Assembly: GCA_964646605.1 (NCBI GenBank)
Contig: CAZYEX010000107.1
Coordinates: 1 to 64,000 of the forward strand
Length of the DNA stretch: 64,000 bases
Origin: SBAX01 sp964646605
GTDB lineage: Bacteria > Planctomycetota > Phycisphaerae > UBA1845
Reading direction: 5' to 3'
Positions 17,801 to 26,000 of the stretch are shown piece by piece. Below the pieces are notes generated by a model. That model was not told where the DNA came from, searched no databases, and was given only the letters and a program-made list of their open reading frames with translations. The position numbers and the translations under genes were made by a program. Every line of letters begins with the position of its first letter. Within the stretch, counting starts at the first letter, position 1.

Positions 17801-20800
17801 CGCCGAGCCCTCGCTGTTCCCGGAAATCGAGCGGTTGCTGACCGTCCTTCGGCACGAAGTGGAATCTCGACCGACGGTCGTGGCGTTTCTCGAGGTGAAG
17901 CACGCCGACGCGGACGAACTGGTCGAGATCATCAAGCCCCTGCTGGACATTAAGATTCGCGGACTGGTCGAGTCCGGCGAGTTGGAGGACGCCGGCGAGG
18001 AGACCGTCGTCGCTCCCACGAAGGGAAGCGGACGACGCCGCGGAGCGAGCGGGCTGCAGGCCGCCACCGGCGATCGCTATCACCTCTCGCCGGATTCGCG
18101 CAACAAACGGATCGTCGTGGCAGCGCCGCAACTGGTCATCGATCAAGTGCGAACGCTGGTGCAACAGTTTGACATTCCGGGACAGCAACCGATCTTCAAG
18201 ACCGTGGAGTTGACCAACGCCGAGCCCGCGGAGATGGTCCAGGCCGTCAAGGAGATGATGGGGCGGCCGGTCTCGCGCAAGTCAGCGGCCGGCAAGCCGG
18301 GTAAGGCGACGACCTCGCCGGCGCTCGAGTTCGCGGGCGAGGGACAGCTTACGGTGGTCGAAGCGCCGGGCGGCGGGGCCATCGTTCTGCACGGCCATCC
18401 CAGCGACGTGACGCGGGCCGAGGATTGGATTCGCCAGCTCGACGGCATGTCCACGCGCGGGCGGGTCATCAAAGTCTACGACATCAAGAACGCGGACATG
18501 GAGAAACTCTTCGACTTGATCGTCAACGTGGTGGGGGCATCTACGCAGGGCGGCGCGGGCAAGGCGGCGCTGCGTGGTGCGAAGAAAAGGGCCGCGGACG
18601 AGGACGAGGAGGACGAACCCTTCTCGACCACAAGAACACACGCCGGGCCCGACCTGTACATCCAGGCCGACCTCATCGGGCACACCATGATGGTGGCCTC
18701 GACGCCCTCGAAAATCAACGAAATCGATGACATCGTGAAGCGCGTGGACTCCGATCCTGAAGTTGTCAAGGTGATGGAGAAGGACAAGGCAGTCGCGTCG
18801 TTCGTTTACGAGTTGCAAGACGCCGAGGCGACGGATGCCAGTTGGGAGTTGGAGGCCGTTCTGAAGTCGTCCGTCTGGCGGCATTCCGGGGAGTTGCCCA
18901 AGGTGGAGCCCGCTCCGTTTGGCAACTCCATCATCGTCGAGTACCCCTACGAGGATCGCTTCGACGAAATCCGGGAGCTGATCCGCAAGTACGCGGATAA
19001 GCCGGATCCAATAGAAACAAAGATCATCCGCCGGTCGAACTCCCCGCCGCCCGGACTGAGTGCGAAGGAGACGGTGGTTCGGTTGATGATGAATCACCCC
19101 GAGTACGAGTTCGATCTGGTCGACATCGCATCAAAAAAGGACGAAACATACGGTGTCGAACAACTCACTCCGTTGACGGAACCTGCGAAGATTCGACCCT
19201 GTGTGTTACCTGCGGCGTTGGATCGGTTGGCCGCGGAATTGCTGGCCGGCGCGGTCGGTCAGCCTCCACCGGCAAAGGACGATCAACCAGAAACGCTTGA
19301 GGAAGACGTTGAACTCGAGGATGAACCGATCGAGGAGTTCGTTCCGATCCCCGGCGGTGACGACATGATTCGCCAAGCCACGGAGTCGATCCTCCGCGAG
19401 AAGGGAAAGGGGAAGCAAAAAGACGCGGCTGCGAACGGGGTGGATGAGAAGAAGCCCTCGGAGTCGAAAGACGGCAAGTCGGACCGGTCCTCCAAGAAAC
19501 CCTCCACGGGCGAGCGTCTCAAGATCTATTACGACGATCAAAACGGGGTCTTCGTAATCGAGGGGCCGAAGAAGGATTTGGAGGACGTCGATGACTGGAT
19601 GGACGACCTGAAGAAGGAGATTGAGGACTTCCCGGTCAAGCCCGACATCCGGATTTACCGAGTGCGGTATATCGACGTGCATAGCGCCCAGGACATACTC
19701 GAGGAAATGTTCAACGCCACCAAGCAGCAAATGGCTTCGGTTCAGCAGCAACAGCAGCAGGCGATGCGACAACAGCAACTTGCCCAACAACGCGCTCAAG
19801 GCGGGCAACCAGGGGCACGCGGGCAGGGCGAAGAGCCGCAAGGCCCGGGCGGTCCGGGAGCGCCAGGCGCCCCGGGGCGCGGTTTGGGGATGGGACGATT
19901 CGGAGCCCAACCGGGACAGGTTCCAGGGGCGCAGCTCGCCGTTCCTCAGCTTCCCCCCGCGGGTGTGCGCATCTACGCCAACCCCCGCGATCGCACCTTA
20001 ATTCTGCGGGCCGAAACCAGTCAGTATCCGCAGATTCTCGAACTCCTGGCGACCATCGACCAGCCCAAGCCCATCGACAGCGTGATGCGCACGTATCCGC
20101 TCAAGAACCTGAACGCCGTCGAGGTGGAGGACATCCTGCGGGAGTGGCTGGGGTTGGGCAAGGACGGGGCCAAGCCTCGCGGGGCGCGCGCCCAGGGTCA
20201 ACCCGGCGCTCCTGGATTGGGCGCTCCGTCCGCGGGCCCGGGGGAACAACTGCCCAAAACGATCCTTCAGAAGACGGTCACCGGACTATCGGAACTGGGC
20301 GTGGACCCGGAACACATCAAGCTGTTCAGCAGCGAGATTTCCAACAGCATTATGGCCATGGCCCCCGAGGCGGCGCTGGATTACATCGGCGACCTTGTCC
20401 GGCAGATCGATAGCGAGGACGTTGCGAAGCGGCTCACCAAGTACTACGAGTTGAAGAACGCCGACGCCGAGGATGCGGCCGCCTATCTCGAAAACCACTT
20501 TGCGGAGAAAGAGCGAAACGGCAAGGCGCGGAAGGGCGGCGGTGAGGGGGCGGCGTCGGCAAGCGGCGGCAAGGGGCTGAACTCGCCGAGCTTCGTCCCG
20601 TACTCACGGCTGAACCTGCTTACCGTTCACGCCACACAGGTGCAACTCGACGAGATCGACGGGCTCATTACGCGGATCGACGTCAAGGGCGAGCAGGACA
20701 AGTGGGAAGACGTGACCCTGGCCCACGCCGACGCCAAGCTGGTGGCCGACACCCTCACGCAGATGTTCGTCGAAAAGGGCGGGGCGGGCGCGGCGGGCGG

Positions 20801-22934
20801 CAAGCCTTCGGGCAGATCCGGCGCGGCGGCGGCCAAGTTCATCGGCGAGGCGGGCGGCGGCATCGTTCTCTTTAGCGCCTCCAAACCCTTGCACGAGCAG
20901 ATTCGCACCACCATCGCCAAGCTCGACGACAAATCCAAGGAGACGCGCACCCCGCGGATCATCGAACTGAAGAACGCCAAGGCCAGCGCCGTGGCCGATG
21001 CCATCGAAAAGGCGTATGACCCCAAGCCGACGGGAGGCAAATCGGCCGTCACGCCGCGCTTCAGCGTCACGGCCCATGATCCCACCAAGCGCCTCTTCGT
21101 CATCGCCGATAACGTGATGTTCAAGGAGGTCGAGTCGCTGGCCAAGCTCTTGGATGACAAGCCCGGCGGGATCGGCGCGGAGTTCCGCATCTATCCCCTG
21201 ACCCACGCCAGCGCCAAGATCGTCCACGGTCAGTTGAAGAAGCTCATGCAGGACTATATGTCCCGACTTGGACCCGGGGCGTCGGGCATCGACGCCTTCA
21301 GCGTCGAACCGGAGGAGACTTCCAACTCGCTGCTGGTGCTCGGCGGACCGACGGTGTTTGGTTTCATCGAGGAGAACCTGCGGAAGATCGACGTTCCGCA
21401 GATGGCCACGGGCAAACCGGCATCGCTGATCATCCCCCTGAGCAACGCGAATGCCGCGGAGCTCGCACAGAACATCAAGACACTCTACGCCCAGAAGGAG
21501 ATGCCGGCCGGGGTTTCGCCGCCACAGGCTGAGGCCAATCCCGCGACGAACACGCTCATCGTTCGCGGCACGCAGGCGCAGATCGATGAAATCCGCAAGG
21601 ACCTCATCGATCCCTTGGAGGCGCAGATCGCTGCGGCGCGGCAGCTTCAACACAAGACCTACAAGCTGAAGTTCGCCGATCCCAACGGCATTCAGGACGC
21701 GATCGGCAAGCTCTTCCGCAGCGACAGCAAGAACCCGCGCGATCAGGTAATGGCCGTGGCCGAGTACACCTCGAACTCCGTGATCGTCTCGGCTTCGCCG
21801 GAGAACCTCAAGCGCGTCGAGACCCTCTTGGCCCAGATCGACAATGCCGAGACCAGCCAGCAGGACGTTCACGTGGTGGAGATCAAGCACGCCGATGCCG
21901 CTTCGGTGGCACGGACCTTGACGGACATCTACGCCAAGACGGCCGGTAGGCAGGGCGGCGGACAGGCCCCGCCCATCACCATCGCCTCGGTGGAAGGCTC
22001 GCGGGCCATCCTCATCAGGTGCCGGGCGGAGGAGTTCGAGCGCATCCAGGCCACCATCGGCGAACTGGATACCGAGGCCGTCGGCACGGCCGGCGAGGTG
22101 CGGGTCGTTACGCTGCTCTACTCCGACGCCGGCGAAATCGCATCGGCGCTGGAGAAGTACCTGAGGACCACTGGGTCGGGCGGCAAGCTGCTGGGCGATG
22201 CTCGCATCGGGGCCATGCCGCAGACCAATAGTGTGATGATCAGCGCCGCCAAGGAAGAGGTCGAACGGCTGGTGGACATCGCCAAGGGCATGGACATCGC
22301 CGGCGAAAAGGGCAGCGTCCCGCAGATCATCCCCCTCAAGTACGCCAACGTGGGGATGATCCTGCCCAGCGTGCAGGAGGTCTTCTCGGAGTCGCGGGGC
22401 GGCGGACGTCGCGGGCAGCAACCGCCGGTCCTCGTGGCCGACGAGGGCAGCAACGCGATCATCGTCCGGGCCAGCCCGCAGGACTTCACCGCCATTCAGG
22501 GCATCGTTACGCAGTTGGACACGGAGAAGATGGCAGACAAGACTCCGTACCGCGTGGTGCAAGTCAAGGCCGGCATCAACGTGACCGACCTTGCGGAGCA
22601 GGTCGAGGCGACGATCAACGAAACCGCCTCGGCCCAGGTCAGCGGAATGAAGGGAACGCGCCCTCAGAGCATCATGGTGACTCCCAACGTGCGGACCAAC
22701 AGTTTGTTGATCGCGGGTTATGCGCCGCTGTTCGATCAGGCCGAGGCGCTGATTAAGAAACTCGAAGAAATGGGGCCCTCGGGCGACGTGGGCACGCGGA
22801 TTGTGAAGGTCAGCAACGTCAAGGTCGATCAGATTCAGAAGATGATCGACCAGTTGACCCAGCCCCAGCAAGGCGGTCAAGGACAACGTAGCGGCGGGAG
22901 TCGATCGCGACCCTCCAGCCGCCCGCGACCGTGA
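14874..22934 (+). CDS. Giant periplasmic protein: N0-like domain plus about 23 secretin N-type domains, no pore domain
   Basis: 2686 residues with AGGAG 8 nt before the ATG. An N-terminal hydrophobic segment (residues 12-30) is followed by a Pro/Ala-rich stretch to residue 220. Residues about 225-306 (EYGFSIKDGTYEDLIAGFAR onward) fit a secretin N0/STN domain. From about residue 398 to 2660 I count about 23 repeats, each opening like IPLAHADANEVLNTVTAVM, TFEIRHANAADIKAAIETL or VVEIKHADAASVARTLTDI and ending like ARVRELVAQFDVP: the Secretin_N (NolW/N1) pattern, spaced about 97 residues apart. An acidic, Lys-rich stretch interrupts near 1460-1560 and a Gln-rich one near 1615-1645. The outer-membrane beta-barrel domain is missing. 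The next gene encodes a secretin with the pore but no N0. I infer that both assemble into one tall channel. Confidence 0.85.
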   Translation: MSFPLDRIPQRRWAVVWIVFATVYGWTRADVRGQEPAPPTQPAQPGERPKTPRQRATTPRKSPEPKPADAAPQDAAKEAVPAPTVPPPAVAPQPVEPTTGAPAGIPGRVEEVRDVVKPQPEGVQDPGASETPKKPEDGETDAAKRVEEARKAAAQRAAARRSRTGGDAATPPGTGQPTTPGAIPPSPTPFNPPPDLTAEGQHDPSGPSTTLNIAPVESSIPPEQREYGFSIKDGTYEDLIAGFARQTGLGVIGDAPKDGKCTFITTEKLTFDSALARVRMLLFNYKPNEPYWILREENNLKVVRVTDVYRILSRDRMFSSVDEFRRAGLSVDELALVIYTPKSGSVADLRQVRDFLPDYVRVTPLEDQNRVSIFALVSDIEKYLGLIDFFAGSHTDPRTIKRIEVHHLLANDAITKLRSLMDLDGGGVPGKPAGAAASKRAVQPSALDSMAEPPVSIIADDVQGILIVRAMQSKIDEMEMLLPLLDVDTSSATARPVVIKVLHVDANEMISTVQQILGAGGGAGAAPVPKARKTKRGSSTTPATPPPSSPSSPGGASSDSITMFPHPSDNAIIVLADEEGVARVRELVAQFDVPARGEPVRIPLAHADANEVLNTVTAVMGAPARAGKPALDRFTLIVDPTGDALWFSGTETDLGKVRELIAMVDTPDAPVSLRTVICVYQQASFLADMLREFDNTNPGSAAPAAATKKPKTKRARAAPASKFTPNDAQKKLFIVCTDDEWTRYESLIRELDRPADMGEAFVRLPVEHIDTNAAIERLNVFFSSAKGAEPAPNLVAGDGAILAVGVDPQEVDRIKVFLREIDKPTTFEKRTFEIRHANAADIKAAIETLIADMPATAAPRKRGKGEAGKGGGVGSSVSPEMTIVQLGQKLIVQTTPDRMEEVAKLVEEFDVEEAKTELKVYADFPPGTNIEGISDTIQSVFTSTGKGGKRAGREGAAGGEALKLIPQPASGRLVAIAEPSLFPEIERLLTVLRHEVESRPTVVAFLEVKHADADELVEIIKPLLDIKIRGLVESGELEDAGEETVVAPTKGSGRRRGASGLQAATGDRYHLSPDSRNKRIVVAAPQLVIDQVRTLVQQFDIPGQQPIFKTVELTNAEPAEMVQAVKEMMGRPVSRKSAAGKPGKATTSPALEFAGEGQLTVVEAPGGGAIVLHGHPSDVTRAEDWIRQLDGMSTRGRVIKVYDIKNADMEKLFDLIVNVVGASTQGGAGKAALRGAKKRAADEDEEDEPFSTTRTHAGPDLYIQADLIGHTMMVASTPSKINEIDDIVKRVDSDPEVVKVMEKDKAVASFVYELQDAEATDASWELEAVLKSSVWRHSGELPKVEPAPFGNSIIVEYPYEDRFDEIRELIRKYADKPDPIETKIIRRSNSPPPGLSAKETVVRLMMNHPEYEFDLVDIASKKDETYGVEQLTPLTEPAKIRPCVLPAALDRLAAELLAGAVGQPPPAKDDQPETLEEDVELEDEPIEEFVPIPGGDDMIRQATESILREKGKGKQKDAAANGVDEKKPSESKDGKSDRSSKKPSTGERLKIYYDDQNGVFVIEGPKKDLEDVDDWMDDLKKEIEDFPVKPDIRIYRVRYIDVHSAQDILEEMFNATKQQMASVQQQQQQAMRQQQLAQQRAQGGQPGARGQGEEPQGPGGPGAPGAPGRGLGMGRFGAQPGQVPGAQLAVPQLPPAGVRIYANPRDRTLILRAETSQYPQILELLATIDQPKPIDSVMRTYPLKNLNAVEVEDILREWLGLGKDGAKPRGARAQGQPGAPGLGAPSAGPGEQLPKTILQKTVTGLSELGVDPEHIKLFSSEISNSIMAMAPEAALDYIGDLVRQIDSEDVAKRLTKYYELKNADAEDAAAYLENHFAEKERNGKARKGGGEGAASASGGKGLNSPSFVPYSRLNLLTVHATQVQLDEIDGLITRIDVKGEQDKWEDVTLAHADAKLVADTLTQMFVEKGGAGAAGGKPSGRSGAAAAKFIGEAGGGIVLFSASKPLHEQIRTTIAKLDDKSKETRTPRIIELKNAKASAVADAIEKAYDPKPTGGKSAVTPRFSVTAHDPTKRLFVIADNVMFKEVESLAKLLDDKPGGIGAEFRIYPLTHASAKIVHGQLKKLMQDYMSRLGPGASGIDAFSVEPEETSNSLLVLGGPTVFGFIEENLRKIDVPQMATGKPASLIIPLSNANAAELAQNIKTLYAQKEMPAGVSPPQAEANPATNTLIVRGTQAQIDEIRKDLIDPLEAQIAAARQLQHKTYKLKFADPNGIQDAIGKLFRSDSKNPRDQVMAVAEYTSNSVIVSASPENLKRVETLLAQIDNAETSQQDVHVVEIKHADAASVARTLTDIYAKTAGRQGGGQAPPITIASVEGSRAILIRCRAEEFERIQATIGELDTEAVGTAGEVRVVTLLYSDAGEIASALEKYLRTTGSGGKLLGDARIGAMPQTNSVMISAAKEEVERLVDIAKGMDIAGEKGSVPQIIPLKYANVGMILPSVQEVFSESRGGGRRGQQPPVLVADEGSNAIIVRASPQDFTAIQGIVTQLDTEKMADKTPYRVVQVKAGINVTDLAEQVEATINETASAQVSGMKGTRPQSIMVTPNVRTNSLLIAGYAPLFDQAEALIKKLEEMGPSGDVGTRIVKVSNVKVDQIQKMIDQLTQPQQGGQGQRSGGSRSRPSSRPRP

Positions 22935-22940
22935 GCGGCG

Positions 22941-22995
22941 ATGTGGGACCGGTTTCTAACCGGTTTAGGGCGCCGGTTGAAAACCGGTGCCACAT
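22941..22995. repeat. 55-bp palindromic element between the giant gene and gspD
   Basis: The ends ATGTGG and CCACAT are complementary, and inside lie ACCGGTTT (twice) and AAACCGGT. It starts 6 nt after the stop of the 2686-residue gene and ends 62 nt before the gspD start. The frame of gspD stays open through it, which makes a false N-terminal extension. Confidence 0.75.
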
Positions 22996-23057
22996 CGGGA
23001 AACGAGTGGAAGGACCGCGTCATGGACGACGGCGGTCAGGATGGAAGGACGACGGAC

Positions 23058-26000
23058 ATGAACATGACACGCAATGGCGCGGTTTTGCGGATGCTCGCGG
23101 CGACGACGATTTGTCTGCTCGCCCCAGCCGCGATCGGTCAAACACAGCGGGAAACGCCGCGGGACCAGCCGCCCAAACCCGCGGTCCAGCCCCAGCGGCA
23201 GGCGACTCCCCCGCGCCCCCAAGGGGGACAACCCCAGCAGCGCGACCCGGTCAGCGAGATGATCAAGAAGCTCGACCCCGAAGTTCTCTCCCGCCTGCAA
23301 GGGGCGGACGTAAAGGTCGAGATCGTCGGCGATCAGGTCATTCTCCAGGGGCCGGAGGAGGCCGTGCAGACCTTGGAACTCCTCATTCGCGGGATCGACC
23401 GCGAATGGGAGCCGAAGGTGCTCCAGGTCGTCACGGTGACGGAGCGCGACGCCAGCGAGATCGCTCGCACTGTGCAGGACGCCATCCGCAAGGCGAAGAA
23501 GGTCCCCAACCAGCGCCCCGAAGATGAAATCTCGATCACCGCTCTTTCCTCGAACATTCTTCTCGTGGCCGCCCTTCCGGTCGACCTCGACGAAGTCCTC
23601 GACATCATCGAGCAAGTGGACGCCATTCCCGATCCCCTCGGCAAGATCGAGTTGATGCGCTTCGACGTGCAATATCGCAAGGCGAGCGACGTGGCCAAGG
23701 ACTTGGAGAAGATCCTCACCCAGGTTCGCGTAGCAACCGGCCAAAAGAAAGAGCAGACCAAGCTCCAGATCATTCCTAACAACGCCAACAACACGATCAC
23801 CGTCACCGCCCGCGAGACGGAACGGGAGAAAATCCAATCCTTGATTGACCAGATTGACGTCGAGCCGAAAAAGGGCTGGGGCGAAATTCGCCTGACGGTG
23901 TTTCCACTGCTGCACTCCAAGGCCGGCGAACTGGCGAAGGTGATCCAGGACCTCATTAAGTCCGAAGCCAAGGCCGACAAGGACGCCGTCCAGGAAACCA
24001 TCTTCCGTCTGCGCATCAGCAAGGCCGACACCACGGGCAAGATCACCGATCTTGCCCCCATCGAGCTGCAACGGGCGCTCAAAATCATCCCCGACGAGGG
24101 AACGAACAGTTTGATCGTCGCCACCATCGAGGAGAACGTCGAACCGATGGGTGAGCTTATCCGCCTGATGGACGGCGTGCCCATGGCCGAGCAAGTCGGC
24201 GTCAAGCTCTTCCCCTTGCGCTTCACCGACGCCGAATCGCTGGGCGAAACCATCAAGACCATGTTCGAGGATGCGAAGAAACTGCCCGAGGATCCCGACG
24301 GCAGCGGGAAAGGCGCCGTACCCGAGGGCGCCCTAGGCAGGGCCCTGGTCTACAACATTGGCATCGCCTCCGACAAGCGAACCAACACGCTCATCATTTC
24401 CGGTCGGCCGGAACAACTGGTGCTCGTCGAGGATGTGGTCGCCCAGTTGGATCAGCCCGCCACGGGCGTCAAGTTTCCCCTGCGGTTGATTCAGTTGGAA
24501 TACTCCGACGCCACGCAGGTGGGCAAGATCGTCACCGAGTTGTTCGACCAGCGGATGGAGTCGGCGGAGGCCCTGGGCGCCGAAGGGGCTTCCAAGGAAC
24601 GAGAACGAGTATTCCTCAGCACCGATATTCGCAGCAACTCCATGATCGTCTCGGCCTCGGAAGAAAACTATAACGAGATCGTCGTCATCGCCCGCCAACT
24701 CGACACCAAGCCCGCCAGGCTGTTCGATCAAATTCGCATCGTGCGGCTGGAGCGCCTCTCGGCTGAGGATCTGAAAACCAAGATCGAAGATTTGTGGAAA
24801 CGCAAAGCGGATTTGCGACGCGAGGAGGAACTGCCCGAGGACCTGCCCATCGTGGTGGCCGACGCACGGAGCAACGCCCTGATCATCGCCTCCAGCGTCG
24901 AGGATTACGATGAGATCAAGCGCCTGGTGGACGTGCTGGAATCGCAGCCCCTGATCGAAGGCACGCAGATCTTCAAGCTCACCTACGCCGACCCGAAGGT
25001 CGTTGCGGAGATCATGGACAAGCTCTTCGAGGGCATCGCCGGCCAGACCGAAGGCATCAAGGCCCCGACCATCATTCCGGATTCCCGCGGCAACTCTCTG
25101 ATCGTGGCCGGCTCGCGCGACATGATGGAGCGCGCTACGAACGTCATCAAGCGCCTGGACATCGAAGCCGGTCCGCAGACCGCGATCTTCAAGGTCTACG
25201 CACTCAAGCACGGCTCAGCGACGCAGCTCGCCCCGCGCATGCAGGAACTCTTCGACACCCGCAAGGAAGGCGAAGACACGAAGCGAACGCCCATCGTCCT
25301 CCTGGCCGAGGAATCCTCCAACAGCTTGGTGTGCAGCGCCTCCCGCGACGATCACGAGGTCATCGTCGGGCTGTTGGAACTGCTCGACAAGCCTTCCAAC
25401 ATCGCCAAGCAGTTCGAGATTTTCCCCTTGAAAATGTCCAAATCGGCGACCGTCGCCGAAAAGTTGGAGAGCCTCTTCAAGTCGCAGGCGGAAGGCGGCA
25501 CCGGGCGGGCCGACGCCATCGCCGCAGAAGCCGACGAACGCACCAACTCCATCATCGTCTGGGCGGCCCCCACGCAGATGGTCAACATCGGCGAGGTCAT
25601 CGCCAAGTTGGACACCGCGGCCCCCACCGCGGAGATCATGGTCAAGGTGATTCAACTCAAGCAGGCCTTGGCCGAGGACTTCGCCAAGCTCCTGGAAGAG
25701 ACCGTCATCGGCGACAAAGCGGGCAGCGACGAGGAGCGCGCGGTCATCGTTTCCTTCCTGGAGAAGGACGCGGCCGGGAAGGAGATGGTCCGCAAGCTGC
25801 TCCGCCAGGACATTCGCATCAAGCCCGACCCGCGCACCAACTCGGTGCTGGTGATGGCCCCGTCGGACAGCATGGCCATGTTGGAGGCCATGATCCGCGA
25901 CTTCGACCGCATCCGACCCATCACCTCGGAAGTACAAGTTTGGCCGCTCATCAACAGCGACGCCGAGACCATGGTCGAGCAACTCACCGAACTGTTCAAG

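Noticed and set aside
16095..18188. Long open frame on the minus strand inside the giant gene (similar ones at 20604-22886 and 25215-26894)
   Set aside because: High GC content and a strong codon bias open the antisense frame; the products are His/Arg/Leu/Asp-rich and resemble no protein.
22941..23057. N-terminal extension of gspD
   Set aside because: It is the translation of a 55-bp palindrome plus spacer; a ribosome site and signal peptide begin at 23058.
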